Below, one piece after another: positions 10,511-18,720 of a DNA stretch of 64,000 nucleotides; within the stretch, counting starts at the first letter, position 1; each line of letters begins with the position of its first letter. Made by a program: the position numbers and the translations under genes. The notes below the pieces were generated by a model that was not told the DNA's origin, did no database searches, and worked only from the letters and a program-made list of their open reading frames with translations. The stretch is from Hyphomicrobium_A sp963812795. Its GTDB lineage: Bacteria > Pseudomonadota > Alphaproteobacteria > Rhizobiales > Hyphomicrobiaceae. The stretch is from the NCBI GenBank assembly GCA_963812795.1, contig CAWEWG010000009.1:1-64000 (forward strand), given 5' to 3'.

Positions 10511-10816
10511 ATGGCTAAGACAAGTTCGATCGAGAAGAACAACCGGCGCCGGCGCCTCGTCGCGCAGGCGGCCGAGAAGCGCAAGCGCCTGAAGGCGATC
10601 GCCAGCGATTTGAAGCGCCCGGCGGAAGAGCGCTTTGCGGCGCGCATCAAGCTGGCAGAGATGCCGCGCAACTCTTCGGCAGTTCGCATTCGCAACCGTT
10701 GCGAGCTGACGGGCCGCGCGCGCGGCTATTACCGCAAGGTCAGAATGTGCCGCAACCAGCTCCGCGATCTGGCGAGCCAGGGCCTGATCCCCGGCATGAC
10801 CAAGTCGAGCTGGTAA
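10511..10816 (+). CDS. rpsN: 30S ribosomal protein S14
   Basis: S14 (101 residues) is the long, zinc-independent form. It lacks the CxxC pairs of the short zinc-binding type and carries the C-terminal RNRCELTGRARGYYRK and GLIPGMTKSSW segments. It lies 41 bases after rplE and 13 before rpsH in spc-operon order. Confidence 0.96.
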   Translation: MAKTSSIEKNNRRRRLVAQAAEKRKRLKAIASDLKRPAEERFAARIKLAEMPRNSSAVRIRNRCELTGRARGYYRKVRMCRNQLRDLASQGLIPGMTKSSW

Positions 10817-10829
10817 GGGAGCAAGAAGA

Positions 10830-11228
10830 ATGTCCATCAACGATCCCTTGGGCGATATGCTGACCCGCATCCGCAACGCTCAGATGCGGCGGCGCCCGAA
10901 AGTCGTCACCCCGGCTTCCAACATCCGTGGGCGCGTTCTCGACGTGCTCGAGGAAGAGGGCTACATTCGCGGCTACGCTCGCGTCGAGCAGAAGGGCGCG
11001 CTGCCGACCTTCGAGATCGAGCTGAAGTATTACAACGGCCAGCCCGCCATCCGCGAAATCAAGCGGGTGTCGACGCCGGGCCGGCGCGTCTATTCTCCTG
11101 TTCGGGATCTGCCCACCGTCGCCAACGGCCTCGGCGTGGCAATCCTTTCGACGCCCAAGGGCGTGATGTCGGACTCGAAGGCGCGCGAGCAGAACGTTGG
11201 CGGAGAGATCCTCTGCAGCATCTTCTAA
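10830..11228 (+). CDS. rpsH: 30S ribosomal protein S8
   Basis: S8 (132 residues) is a primary 16S rRNA-binding protein. It begins MSINDPLGDMLTRIRNAQ and ends with the conserved GLGVAILSTPKGVMSD and GGEILCSIF. In E. coli S8 represses the spc operon by binding near rplE. No matching mRNA site was identified here. Confidence 0.97.
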   Translation: MSINDPLGDMLTRIRNAQMRRRPKVVTPASNIRGRVLDVLEEEGYIRGYARVEQKGALPTFEIELKYYNGQPAIREIKRVSTPGRRVYSPVRDLPTVANGLGVAILSTPKGVMSDSKAREQNVGGEILCSIF

Positions 11229-11275
11229 TCCGCGGTCCCCGCTAAGCGGGGCAGCAACAAGGCTTTGGAACGACC

Positions 11276-11818
11276 ATGTCACGTATCGGCAAAAGAGCAG
11301 TCCCGGTCCCCGCCAACGTAACGGCGACGGTCAACGGACGCGAGGTCAAGGTCAAGGGACCGAAGGGCGAGCTTGCCTTCACGGTTCCCGATCAGATCAA
11401 GGTCGAGAAGACCGCGGATGGCATCGAGGTTTCGCCGCTCGACGAGACCAAGATGGCGCGCTCCATGTGGGGCATGTCTCGCACCATGATCGCCAACCTG
11501 ATCGATGGCGTGACGACCGGTTACTCGCGCACCCTCGAGATCCAGGGCATCGGCTTCCGCGCCGCGATGAAGGGCAAGGACCAGCTGCAGCTCAACATCG
11601 GCTTCAGCCATGACGTCGTTCACACGATCCCGAGCGGGGTCGAAGTGAAGGTGAGCGGCGCCAAGCAGGAAATCATCACCGTCTCCGGGATCGACAGACA
11701 ACTCGTCGGTCAGGTGGCTGCCAACATCCGCGCCTCGCGGCCGCCCGAGCCCTACCAGGGCAAGGGCATCCGCTATAAGGGCGAATACATCTTCCGCAAG
11801 GAAGGCAAGAAGAAGTAA
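11276..11818 (+). CDS. rplF: 50S ribosomal protein L6
   Basis: L6 (180 residues) lies near the sarcin-ricin loop. It has the family start MSRIGKRAVPVP and the C-terminal signature RPPEPYQGKGIRYKGEYIFRKEGK (split here only for length). Two duplicated alpha/beta domains fit the family. It is 47 bases after rpsH and 12 before rplR. Confidence 0.96.
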   Translation: MSRIGKRAVPVPANVTATVNGREVKVKGPKGELAFTVPDQIKVEKTADGIEVSPLDETKMARSMWGMSRTMIANLIDGVTTGYSRTLEIQGIGFRAAMKGKDQLQLNIGFSHDVVHTIPSGVEVKVSGAKQEIITVSGIDRQLVGQVAANIRASRPPEPYQGKGIRYKGEYIFRKEGKKK

Positions 11819-11830
11819 GGACGACACGCC

Positions 11831-12193
11831 ATGAAAGCGCTCACCAATCTGTTCGATCGGCGCAAGACCCGCGTTCGCCGCAGCCTGAAGGCGAACGCGA
11901 CGGGCCGCGCCCGTCTTTCGGTGCACCGCTCGTCGAAGCACATCTACGTGCAGGTGATCGACGACGCCGACGGCAAGACGCTGGCGGCGGCTTCGACGCT
12001 TGAGAAAGATCTCAAGTCGTCGCTGAAGACCGGCGCCGACAAGGCTGCGGCTGCAGCGATCGGCAAGCTCATCGCCGAGCGCGCCATCAAGGCGGGCGTC
12101 AAGGACGTCGTCTTCGACCGCGGCGGCTACATCTACCACGGCCGCGTGAAAGCGCTGGCCGATGCCGCACGCGAAGGCGGCCTGAACTTCTAA
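11831..12193 (+). CDS. rplR: 50S ribosomal protein L18
   Basis: L18 (120 residues) binds 5S rRNA together with L5 and L25. It has RLSVHRSSKHIYVQVIDD and the C-terminal VVFDRGGYIYHGRVKALADA. Length and position between rplF and rpsE are standard. Confidence 0.96.
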   Translation: MKALTNLFDRRKTRVRRSLKANATGRARLSVHRSSKHIYVQVIDDADGKTLAAASTLEKDLKSSLKTGADKAAAAAIGKLIAERAIKAGVKDVVFDRGGYIYHGRVKALADAAREGGLNF

Positions 12194-12209
12194 GGAAGAG
12201 GATTGCATC

Positions 12210-12785
12210 GTGGCACGTTCACCAGGAAGAGATCGCGGCCGGGATCGCGAAGAGCGCGATAGCGAGTTCACCGAGAAGCTGGTGCACATCAATCGCGTCG
12301 CCAAGGTCGTCAAGGGCGGCAAGCGCTTCGGCTTTGCGGCGCTGGTCGTCGTCGGCGACTTGAAGGGCCGCGTTGGCTTTGGCCACGGCAAGGCCCGCGA
12401 GGTGCCGGAAGCCATCCGCAAGGCGACGGAAGCCGCCAAGCGCGCGCTGGTCCGCGTGCCACTGCGCGATGCGCGCACCCTGCACCACGACAGCGAAGGC
12501 CGCCACGGCGCCGGCAAGGTCGTGCTGCGCTCGGCTCCGGCCGGTACCGGCATCATCGCCGGCGGCGCCATGCGCGCCGTGTTCGAGATGCTCGGCGTGC
12601 ACGACGTCGTTGCCAAGTCGCTCGGCTCGACCAACCCATACAACGTGGTGCGCGCGACCTTCGACGCTCTCAAGCACCAGGAAAACCCACGCGGCGTCGC
12701 CGCGCGCCGCAACAAGAAGGTGAGCGAGATCGTTTCGCGCCGCCGTGACGGTTCGGTTGCCGGCGAGACCGTCGCCGAGGCGTGA
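12210..12785 (+). CDS. rpsE: 30S ribosomal protein S5
   Basis: S5 (191 residues) contributes to decoding fidelity and mRNA entry. It starts at GTG 12210 after AGGAAGAGG. The dsRBD-like N-domain has INRVAKVVKGGKRFGFAALV and the C-domain has the ASxxIxAGGAMRAVFE-type segment. The first 20 residues are an Arg/Asp/Glu-rich leader (RDRGRDREERD) typical of longer alphaproteobacterial forms. Confidence 0.95.
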   Translation: MARSPGRDRGRDREERDSEFTEKLVHINRVAKVVKGGKRFGFAALVVVGDLKGRVGFGHGKAREVPEAIRKATEAAKRALVRVPLRDARTLHHDSEGRHGAGKVVLRSAPAGTGIIAGGAMRAVFEMLGVHDVVAKSLGSTNPYNVVRATFDALKHQENPRGVAARRNKKVSEIVSRRRDGSVAGETVAEA

Positions 12786-12824
12786 GCATAGCGCGCGTCC
12801 CGGATACGCAAGGAACGATGTGAC

Positions 12825-13034
12825 ATGGCTGCCAAGAAGAAGACGATTACCGTCGAGCAGATCGCCAGCGCCAACCGGCGGCCGGCGATCCAGACCAAGA
12901 CGCTGCGCGGATTGGGCCTCGACAAGCTGAACCGCACGCGCGAGCTGGAGGACACTCCGTCCGTTCGCGGCATGATCAACAGCATTCCCCACCTGGTGCG
13001 CATCGTCGACGCGCCGGCGGCCAAGAAATCCTAA
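12825..13034 (+). CDS. rpmD: 50S ribosomal protein L30
   Basis: L30 (69 residues). The segment RRPAIQTKTLRGLGLDKLNR is the family core, followed by SVRGMINSIPHLVRIVD. It lies between rpsE and rplO as expected for an spc operon. Confidence 0.95.
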   Translation: MAAKKKTITVEQIASANRRPAIQTKTLRGLGLDKLNRTRELEDTPSVRGMINSIPHLVRIVDAPAAKKS

Positions 13035-13048
13035 GGAGCGACGGTCCG

Positions 13049-13639
13049 ATGCGGCTCAACGAAATTAAAGACAAGCACGGCTCCAAGAAGGTGCGCGTGC
13101 GTATCGGACGCGGTATCGGCTCCGGCGTCGGTAAGCAGGGCGGCCGCGGCGGCAAGGGCCAGACGGCCCGTACCGGCGTCGCCATCGGTGGCTTCGAAGG
13201 CGGCCAGATGCCGCTCCACCGCCGCCTGCCCAAGCGCGGCTTCAACAAGTGGCGGCGCAAGGACTTCAACGAGGTCAACGTCGGCGCGTTGCAGCAGGCA
13301 ATCGACGACAAACGCCTCGATGCCGGCAAGCCTGTCGATCTCGATGCACTGGTCGCCGCCGGCATCGTGCGCCGCGCCAAGGACGGCCTGCGCCTCCTCG
13401 GCTCCGGCGAGATCAAGTCCAAGCTGTCGCTCACCGTCGATCATGCTTCCGGGACCGCCAAGGCGGCCGTCGAGAAGGCAGGCGGCACCATCAAGCTCAT
13501 CGAGAAGAAGGTGCTTGCCGCCGACGAGGCCAAGCGCAAGAAGACGGCTGCCAAGAAGGCAGCAGCCAACAAGACCGCCGCCAACAAGAGCGGCGGCGGC
13601 ACGGCCAAGAAGCCCGCAGGGGACACCACCGAGGAATAG
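13049..13639 (+). CDS. rplO: 50S ribosomal protein L15 with Lys/Ala tail
   Basis: L15 is a late 50S assembly protein. It has the GSKKVRVRIGRGIGSGVGKQ region and FEGGQMPLHRRLPKRGF. After the conserved C-terminal domain (about residue 155) there is an AKKAAANKTAANKS-like tail, giving 196 residues against about 145-160 typically. The gap to secY (145 bases) holds an imperfect GC hairpin near 13654-13680 without a T-run. Confidence 0.95.
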   Translation: MRLNEIKDKHGSKKVRVRIGRGIGSGVGKQGGRGGKGQTARTGVAIGGFEGGQMPLHRRLPKRGFNKWRRKDFNEVNVGALQQAIDDKRLDAGKPVDLDALVAAGIVRRAKDGLRLLGSGEIKSKLSLTVDHASGTAKAAVEKAGGTIKLIEKKVLAADEAKRKKTAAKKAAANKTAANKSGGGTAKKPAGDTTEE

Positions 13640-13784
13640 CCTTGGCGCAAGAAAGCCGCCGGTCGGGGCGATCGGCGGTCAATACTAGAGCGGCGTTGCC
13701 ACACCGGGGAGCGGCTCCCATCTAAGCGAGGGGACATTCCAGGGCGGCCCGCCGCTACGGGCGCGAAGGTCGGGAGAGAAGAAC

Positions 13785-15146
13785 ATGGTATCCGCTGCCG
13801 AGCAGCTAGCCGCCAATCTGAACTTTGGCGCTTTCGCCAAAGCCGACGACCTGAAGCGCCGCATCTACTTCACGCTGGGTGCGCTGATCGTCTATCGCTT
13901 CGGGACGTTCATTCCGCTCCCAGGCATCAATCCCGTCGCCTTCGCGCAGACCTTCAATGCGAACGCCTCCGGCATCCTCGGCATGTTCAACATGTTCGCG
14001 GGCGGCGCCGTCGAGCGCATGGCGATCTTCGCGCTCAACATCATGCCCTACATCTCGGCGTCGATCATCATGCAGTTGATGAGCTCGATGTCGCCGAAGC
14101 TCGAAGCCTTGAAAAAGGAAGGCGAGCAGGGGCGCAAGCAGATCAACCAGTACACCCGCTACCTGACCGTCGTGCTCGCTGCCTTCCAGGCTTACGGCAT
14201 CGCCATCGGCCTCGAGGGCTCGCAGGGTGCCGCCGGCCCGGTGGTCATGGATCCCGGCTGGTTCTTCCGCATCACCACCGTCATCACGCTTGTCGGCGGT
14301 ACGCTGTTCCTGATGTGGCTCGGCGAGCAGATCACTCAGCGCGGCGTCGGCAACGGCATCTCGCTCATCATCTTCGCCGGCATCGTTGCCGGATTGCCGG
14401 CGGCGCTCGTCGGCCTGTTCGAGCTGGCCCGCACCGGCTCGCTGTCGGTCGGCCTGCTGCTCGCCCTACTGGGCCTGATGCTCTTCGTCGTCGCCGCCAT
14501 CGTCTTCATGGAGCGTGCGCAGCGCCGCCTGCTTATCCAGTATCCGAAACGACAGGTCGGCAACCGGATGTTCCAGGGCGATTCCTCGCACCTGCCGCTG
14601 AAGCTCAACTCAGCCGGCGTCATTCCGCCGATCTTCGCCTCCTCGCTGCTGCTGCTGCCGATTACCGCGGCGCAGTTCACAGCCGGCCAGGGTCCGTCGT
14701 GGCTGAACGAGGTGACGGCAGCGCTCGGCAGCGGCCAGCCGCTCCACATCGCTCTCTACGTGGCGCTGATCATCTTCTTTGCGTTCTTTTACACGGCTGT
14801 CGTATTCAATCCGAAGGAGACGGCCGACAACCTGCGCAAGTACGGCGGCTTCCTGCCCGGCATCCGTCCCGGCGAGAAGACGGCCGAGTACATCGACTAC
14901 GTCCTGACGCGCATCACGGTCGTCGGCGCCATCTACCTCGCCGCCGTTTGCGTCCTGCCGGAAATCCTGATTTCCTACGCCGCCGTGCCCTTCTACTTCG
15001 GCGGCACCTCGCTGCTTATCGCAGTGAGCGTCACCATGGACACAGTGGCTCAGGTGCAGAGCCATCTGCTGGCGCACCAGTATGAAGGCCTCATCAAGAA
15101 GGCCAAGCTCAGAGGCGCCAGTACGGGCGGGCGAGGGCGTAGATGA
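13785..15146 (+). CDS. secY: Protein translocase subunit SecY
   Basis: SecY (453 residues, about ten transmembrane helices) is the central channel of the Sec translocon in the inner membrane. The sequence has RIYFTLGALIVYRFGTFIPLPG at TM1, the plug region with GAVERMAIFALNIMPYISAS, and C-terminal loops including YPKRQVGNRMFQG and GIRPGEKTAEYID. It follows rplO after 145 bases and overlaps adk by four bases (ATGA), so translation of the two is likely coupled. Confidence 0.97.
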   Translation: MVSAAEQLAANLNFGAFAKADDLKRRIYFTLGALIVYRFGTFIPLPGINPVAFAQTFNANASGILGMFNMFAGGAVERMAIFALNIMPYISASIIMQLMSSMSPKLEALKKEGEQGRKQINQYTRYLTVVLAAFQAYGIAIGLEGSQGAAGPVVMDPGWFFRITTVITLVGGTLFLMWLGEQITQRGVGNGISLIIFAGIVAGLPAALVGLFELARTGSLSVGLLLALLGLMLFVVAAIVFMERAQRRLLIQYPKRQVGNRMFQGDSSHLPLKLNSAGVIPPIFASSLLLLPITAAQFTAGQGPSWLNEVTAALGSGQPLHIALYVALIIFFAFFYTAVVFNPKETADNLRKYGGFLPGIRPGEKTAEYIDYVLTRITVVGAIYLAAVCVLPEILISYAAVPFYFGGTSLLIAVSVTMDTVAQVQSHLLAHQYEGLIKKAKLRGASTGGRGRR

Positions 15147-15802
15147 ACCTGATCCTGCTGGGTCCACCGGGAGCCGGCAAAGGGACGCAAGCCGAGGGGA
15201 TTGCCAAGAAACGAGGGCTCATCCAGCTTTCGACCGGCGATATGCTACGGGCGGCCGTCAAGGCCGGTACCCCTATCGGCCAGGAAGCCAGCACCATCAT
15301 GGAAGCGGGCGGACTCGTCCCCGACCAAATGGTGATCAAGATCATCGCCGAGCGCATCGCTCAGCCGGATTGCCTCAAGGGCTTCATCCTCGACGGGTTT
15401 CCGCGCACGCTGAAGCAGGCTGCGGCGCTGGACGAGTTGCTGACCTCGCAAGGCAAGAAGATCGACGCCGTCATCGAGCTCAAGGTAAACGACACGGCGC
15501 TGATCGACCGCATCACCGGACGCTACGTTTGCTCGAATTGCGGGGCGAGCTATCACGACACGGCGTGCAAGCCGAAGGTCGAAGGGGTTTGCGACCGCTG
15601 CGGAGGCACGAGCTTCGTGCGGCGGGCGGACGACAACGTGGAGACGGTGAAAAACCGTCTGATGGCCTACTACCGTGAGACGGCGCCCCTGATCGGCTAC
15701 TATTTCGCCAAGGGCAAGCTGCATTCGGTCGATGGAATGGCGCCCATCGGCGAGGTTGGCGGCCAAGTGGACACTGTTCTGAGCGGTCTCGCCGCACCCT
15801 AA
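15143..15802 (+). CDS. adk: Adenylate kinase, zinc-LID type
   Basis: Catalyses ATP + AMP = 2 ADP in the cytoplasm. The P-loop GPPGAGKGT is at residues 7-15 and the AMP-binding GFPRT at 85-89. The protein is the long form (219 residues), and its LID carries four cysteines (C130, C133, C150, C153) in a CxxC...CxxC arrangement, predicting a structural zinc. It is coupled to secY by ATGA overlap. A terminator-like hairpin follows at 15863-15920. Confidence 0.96.
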   Translation: MNLILLGPPGAGKGTQAEGIAKKRGLIQLSTGDMLRAAVKAGTPIGQEASTIMEAGGLVPDQMVIKIIAERIAQPDCLKGFILDGFPRTLKQAAALDELLTSQGKKIDAVIELKVNDTALIDRITGRYVCSNCGASYHDTACKPKVEGVCDRCGGTSFVRRADDNVETVKNRLMAYYRETAPLIGYYFAKGKLHSVDGMAPIGEVGGQVDTVLSGLAAP

Positions 15803-15822
15803 AAAAACCATTATCCGGCCAA

Positions 15823-15851
15823 TTGACGGAGGCCTATTGCTCCGCTACAAC
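15823..15851 (+). promoter_or_regulatory. Sigma-70-type promoter upstream of rpsM
   Basis: A -35 TTGACG (15823-15828) and a -10 TACAAC (15846-15851) are separated by exactly 17 bases. Predicted transcription starts near 15858, so the RNA begins almost at once with the hairpin at 15863. It could drive the rpsM-rpsK-rpoA-rplQ unit, a short leader RNA, or both. Confidence 0.5.
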
Positions 15852-15862
15852 ACCCCGTTCTT

Positions 15863-15920
15863 AACGCACCTTCAAAAAAATCCGGTCTGATACCAGACGG
15901 GCTGGAGAGGTGCGTTTTTT
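15863..15920 (+). ncRNA. Candidate small RNA or leader attenuator before rpsM
   Basis: AACGCACCT (15863-15871) pairs perfectly with AGGTGCGTT (15908-15916), and the second arm runs into six T (15915-15920). The enclosed loop holds a second hairpin, GTCTG-ATAC-CAGAC (15885-15898), and an SD-like GGAGAGG on the 3' side. With the promoter just upstream this predicts a transcript of about 60 nt ending at the T-run. It may be a self-contained small RNA, a ribosomal-protein leader attenuator, or simply the terminator of the upstream operon. Confidence 0.5.
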
Positions 15921-16004
15921 GGCGCAAGAACATTCGAGCAGCGGTATGCCGCACCGGGGGCGGAGTGCTTCTGCCGGCGGCATTCGATACCTCAGGAGAG
16001 ATGT

Positions 16005-16376
16005 GTGGCCCGTATCGCAGGCGTCAACATTCCGACGCAGAAGCGCGTTGTCATCGCGCTACAGTACATTCACGGCATTGGTCAGAAGTACGCCCAGGAC
16101 ATTTGCACCAAGGTCGGGATCCCGGCTGAGCGGCGCGTCAATCAGTTGACCGACGCCGAGGTGCTGCAAATTCGCGAGACGATCGACCGCGATTATCTGG
16201 TCGAGGGCGACCTGCGCCGCGAAGTCATCACCAACATCAAGCGCCTGATGGACCTCGGCTGCTACCGCGGCCTGCGCCATCGTAAGGGGCTCCCGGTTCG
16301 CGGCCAGCGCACGCACACCAACGCGCGCACCCGCAAGGGCCCTGCCAAGCCGATCGCCGGTAAGAAGAAGGCCTGA
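16005..16376 (+). CDS. rpsM: 30S ribosomal protein S13
   Basis: S13 (123 residues) contacts the P-site tRNA and the 50S subunit. It starts at GTG 16005 behind a strong AGGAGAG. It has ARIAGVNIPTQKRVVIALQY, the helix-two-turn-helix region and the basic C-terminus GLPVRGQRTHTNARTRKGP. It is the first gene of the alpha-type operon after the promoter/hairpin unit. Confidence 0.97.
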   Translation: MARIAGVNIPTQKRVVIALQYIHGIGQKYAQDICTKVGIPAERRVNQLTDAEVLQIRETIDRDYLVEGDLRREVITNIKRLMDLGCYRGLRHRKGLPVRGQRTHTNARTRKGPAKPIAGKKKA

Positions 16377-16389
16377 TCGCAATCGTTCC

Positions 16390-16414
16390 GGGGACGGCCG
16401 TTTGGCCGGTCCCC
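16390..16414 (+). other. Intergenic GC hairpin, rpsM-rpsK
   Basis: GGGGAC-GGCC, loop GTTT, GGCC-(G)-GTCCCC forms a strong stem with one bulged G between rpsM and rpsK. No T-run follows, so it is more likely a processing or stability element than an intrinsic terminator. Confidence 0.4.
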
Positions 16415-16473
16415 ATTCGTATTTGACGCATATCGCATGACGGGCCGCCGCGCGGCCGCTGGAGAGTTGACGG

Positions 16474-16881
16474 ATGGCCAAAGAGACAACCGCCCCCGCT
16501 GGACGCGCCAAGGTCCGCAAGCGCGAAAAGAAGAACATCACGTCGGGCGTTGCGCACGTCAACGCCTCGTTCAACAACACGATGATCACCATCACCGACG
16601 CACAGGGCAACACGATTGCCTGGTCGTCGTCGGGCACCAAGGGCTTCAAGGGTTCGCGCAAGTCGACGCCCTATGCCGCCCAGGTGGCCGCCGAGGATGC
16701 CGGCCGCAAGGCGCAGGAGCACGGCATGAAGATCCTCGAGGTCGAGGTCTGCGGTCCGGGGTCGGGCCGCGAGTCCGCCCTGCGAGCGCTGCAGTCGGTC
16801 GGCTTTCAGATCACCTCGATCCGCGACGTGACGCCCATCCCGCACAACGGTTGCCGGCCGCGTAAGCGCCGCCGCGTCTAA
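16474..16881 (+). CDS. rpsK: 30S ribosomal protein S11
   Basis: S11 (135 residues) lies on the 30S platform and helps select correct tRNA. It has HVNASFNNTMITITDAQGN, AWSSSGTKGFKGSRKSTPYA and the C-terminal THNGCRPPKRRRV-like end (here IPHNGCRPRKRRRV). It is followed by a 9-bp hairpin and then rpoA. Confidence 0.97.
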   Translation: MAKETTAPAGRAKVRKREKKNITSGVAHVNASFNNTMITITDAQGNTIAWSSSGTKGFKGSRKSTPYAAQVAAEDAGRKAQEHGMKILEVEVCGPGSGRESALRALQSVGFQITSIRDVTPIPHNGCRPRKRRRV

Positions 16882-16890
16882 GATTGCTTC

Positions 16891-16917
16891 GACGGGGCGA
16901 GCATCACCCGCCCCGTC
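16891..16917 (+). other. Intergenic GC hairpin, rpsK-rpoA
   Basis: GACGGGGCG (16891-16899) pairs perfectly with CGCCCCGTC (16909-16917). It is followed by CGTTTCGC, too weak for a normal T-run. It lies between rpsK and rpoA and could set relative transcript levels of ribosomal proteins and RNA polymerase alpha. Confidence 0.4.
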
Positions 16918-17003
16918 CGTTTCGCAGCTTTGCTGCTGACCGCGAACCATATCCCATTCGTCTGCGCACCCTGACGCAGGCGCGACGCTAAGCGAGGCTC
17001 CCC

Positions 17004-18029
17004 GTGGTGAACGTTCTGCAAAAGAACTGGCAAGACCTGATCAAGCCGAACAAGCTCGACGTGGCCTCCGGCCGCGATCGCAGCCGCATCGCGACCGTGG
17101 TCGCCGAGCCGCTCGAGCGCGGCTTTGGCATGACGCTCGGCAACGCGCTGCGCCGCGTGCTGCTGTCGTCGCTGCAGGGCGCCGCCATCAAGACCGTGCA
17201 GATCGACGGCGTGCTGCACGAGTTCTCTTCGATCCCCAGCGTGCGTGAGGATGTCACCAACATCATCCTCAACATCAAGGAAATCGCGCTGCGCGTTCAC
17301 TCCGAAGGCGTGAAGCGCATGGTGCTTAAGAAGGAAGGCGGCGGCGCGGTCCGCGCCAAGGACATCGAGGCCGGCGCCGACGTCGAGATCCTCAATCCCG
17401 AGCACGTCATCTGCACGCTCGACCAGGGTGCCTCCATCCGCATGGAGTTCACCGCCGACATGGGCAAGGGCTACGTCGCCGCCGACCGCAACCGTCCCGA
17501 GGACGCTCCGATCGGCCTCATCCCGGTCGACAGCCTCTACAGCCCGGTGAAGAAGGTTTCCTACAAGGTCGAGAACACCCGCGAGGGCCAGATCCTCGAC
17601 TATGACAAGCTGACGATGACGGTCGAGACCGACGGCTCGGTGAAGCCGGAGGATGCCATCGCGCTCGCCGCGCGCATCCTGCAGGACCAGCTCGCCGTGT
17701 TCATCAACTTCGAAGAGCCGAAGAAGGCCGTCGAGGAGACGCGTCATCCGGAGCTGGCATTCAACGCCGCGCTGCTCAAGAAGGTCGACGAGCTCGAGCT
17801 TTCGGTGCGCTCGGCCAACTGCTTGAAGAACGACAACATCGTCTACATCGGCGACCTCATCCAGAAGACCGAGGCGGAGATGCTGCGCACGCCGAACTTC
17901 GGGCGCAAGTCGCTGAACGAGATCAAGGAAGTCCTCGCCTCGATGGGCCTGCACCTCGGCATGGAAGTGCCGAACTGGCCGCCCGACAACATCGAGGAGC
18001 TGGCTAAGCGCTTCGAGGACCAGTACTGA
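17004..18029 (+). CDS. rpoA: RNA polymerase alpha subunit
   Basis: Alpha (341 residues) dimerises to start RNA polymerase assembly, and its C-terminal domain contacts UP elements and activators. The N-terminal domain has FGMTLGNALRRVLLSSLQGAAI-type sequence. The C-terminal domain has the helix-hairpin-helix RSANCLKNDNIVYIGDLIQK and TPNFGRKSLNEIKE segments. The start is GTG 17004; an adjacent GTG at 17007 is equally possible. It is followed by rplQ. Confidence 0.97.
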   Translation: MVNVLQKNWQDLIKPNKLDVASGRDRSRIATVVAEPLERGFGMTLGNALRRVLLSSLQGAAIKTVQIDGVLHEFSSIPSVREDVTNIILNIKEIALRVHSEGVKRMVLKKEGGGAVRAKDIEAGADVEILNPEHVICTLDQGASIRMEFTADMGKGYVAADRNRPEDAPIGLIPVDSLYSPVKKVSYKVENTREGQILDYDKLTMTVETDGSVKPEDAIALAARILQDQLAVFINFEEPKKAVEETRHPELAFNAALLKKVDELELSVRSANCLKNDNIVYIGDLIQKTEAEMLRTPNFGRKSLNEIKEVLASMGLHLGMEVPNWPPDNIEELAKRFEDQY

Positions 18030-18145
18030 CACGGCGTGCGAATTCCGGCGCGCGACGCATGTCGTGACGCCGGGACCACGATTTTCACGAGCCTAGCGAG
18101 GTGAGGCCATAGAACCTCCCCGTTAAACAACCTAAGGGAACTGAC

Positions 18146-18574
18146 ATGCGACACAAGAAATTGGGGCGGCGCTTCAGCCGTGACAGCAGCCATCGCCAGG
18201 CCATGTTCTCGAACATGGCGGCGTCTCTTATCAAGCACGAGCAGATCGTGACCACCTTGGCGAAGGCCAAGGATCTGAAGCGCGTCATCGACAAGTACAT
18301 CACGCTCGCCAAGCGTGGTGACCTCAACTCGCGCCGCCTGGCCGCCAGTCGCCTGCGCGATGAGGACATGGTCAAGAAGCTCTTCGACACGCTCGCCCCG
18401 CGCTACAAGAACCGCGCCGGTGGCTACTCGCGCGTGCTCAAGGCCGGCTTCCGCTACGGCGACAGCGCCCCGCGGGCCGTGATCGAGCTCGTCGACCGCG
18501 ATACCTCGATCAAGGGCAAAGAAGACCGCGAGCGGCACGAGGCGGCGCTCGCCGAGGCCCCAGCGGAATCGTGA
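18146..18574 (+). CDS. rplQ: 50S ribosomal protein L17
   Basis: L17 (142 residues) begins MRHKKLGRRFSRDSSHRQAM and has the conserved NMAASLIKHEQIVTTLAKAK. It is the last gene of the ribosomal block. The C-terminal 20 residues are acidic/Ala-rich. A strong hairpin lies 63 bases beyond the stop. Confidence 0.97.
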   Translation: MRHKKLGRRFSRDSSHRQAMFSNMAASLIKHEQIVTTLAKAKDLKRVIDKYITLAKRGDLNSRRLAASRLRDEDMVKKLFDTLAPRYKNRAGGYSRVLKAGFRYGDSAPRAVIELVDRDTSIKGKEDRERHEAALAEAPAES

Positions 18575-18637
18575 TCGGCGTCGGGGCCTCCCGCACTGGC
18601 CTAACCACGGGCTGACGGTTAAGCATTCCTTCGAGCG

Positions 18638-18659
18638 CTGGGCGCCTTATGGCGCCCAG
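18638..18659 (+). other. Hairpin after rplQ
   Basis: CTGGGCGCC, loop TTAT, GGCGCCCAG is a perfect 9-bp stem between rplQ and the following reductase gene. There is no downstream T-run, so it is not a textbook intrinsic terminator, but it is well placed to mark the 3' end of the ribosomal operon. Confidence 0.45.
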
Positions 18660-18720
18660 GCGGTCGAGCGCGCGCCACAGCAGCTCAGGATGCCGCGCTC
18701 CGCGACGATAGGAGGATGCG

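Noticed and set aside
11279..13024. Long minus-strand frame of 581 codons opposite rplF-rpmD
   Set aside because: It lies entirely opposite strongly conserved ribosomal genes. Its translation is Arg/Ser/Ala-rich with no domain, as expected for antisense frames in GC-rich DNA.
13654..13680. GC-rich inverted repeat between rplO and secY
   Set aside because: Pairing is imperfect and no T-run follows. Too weak to call a terminator in such GC-rich DNA.
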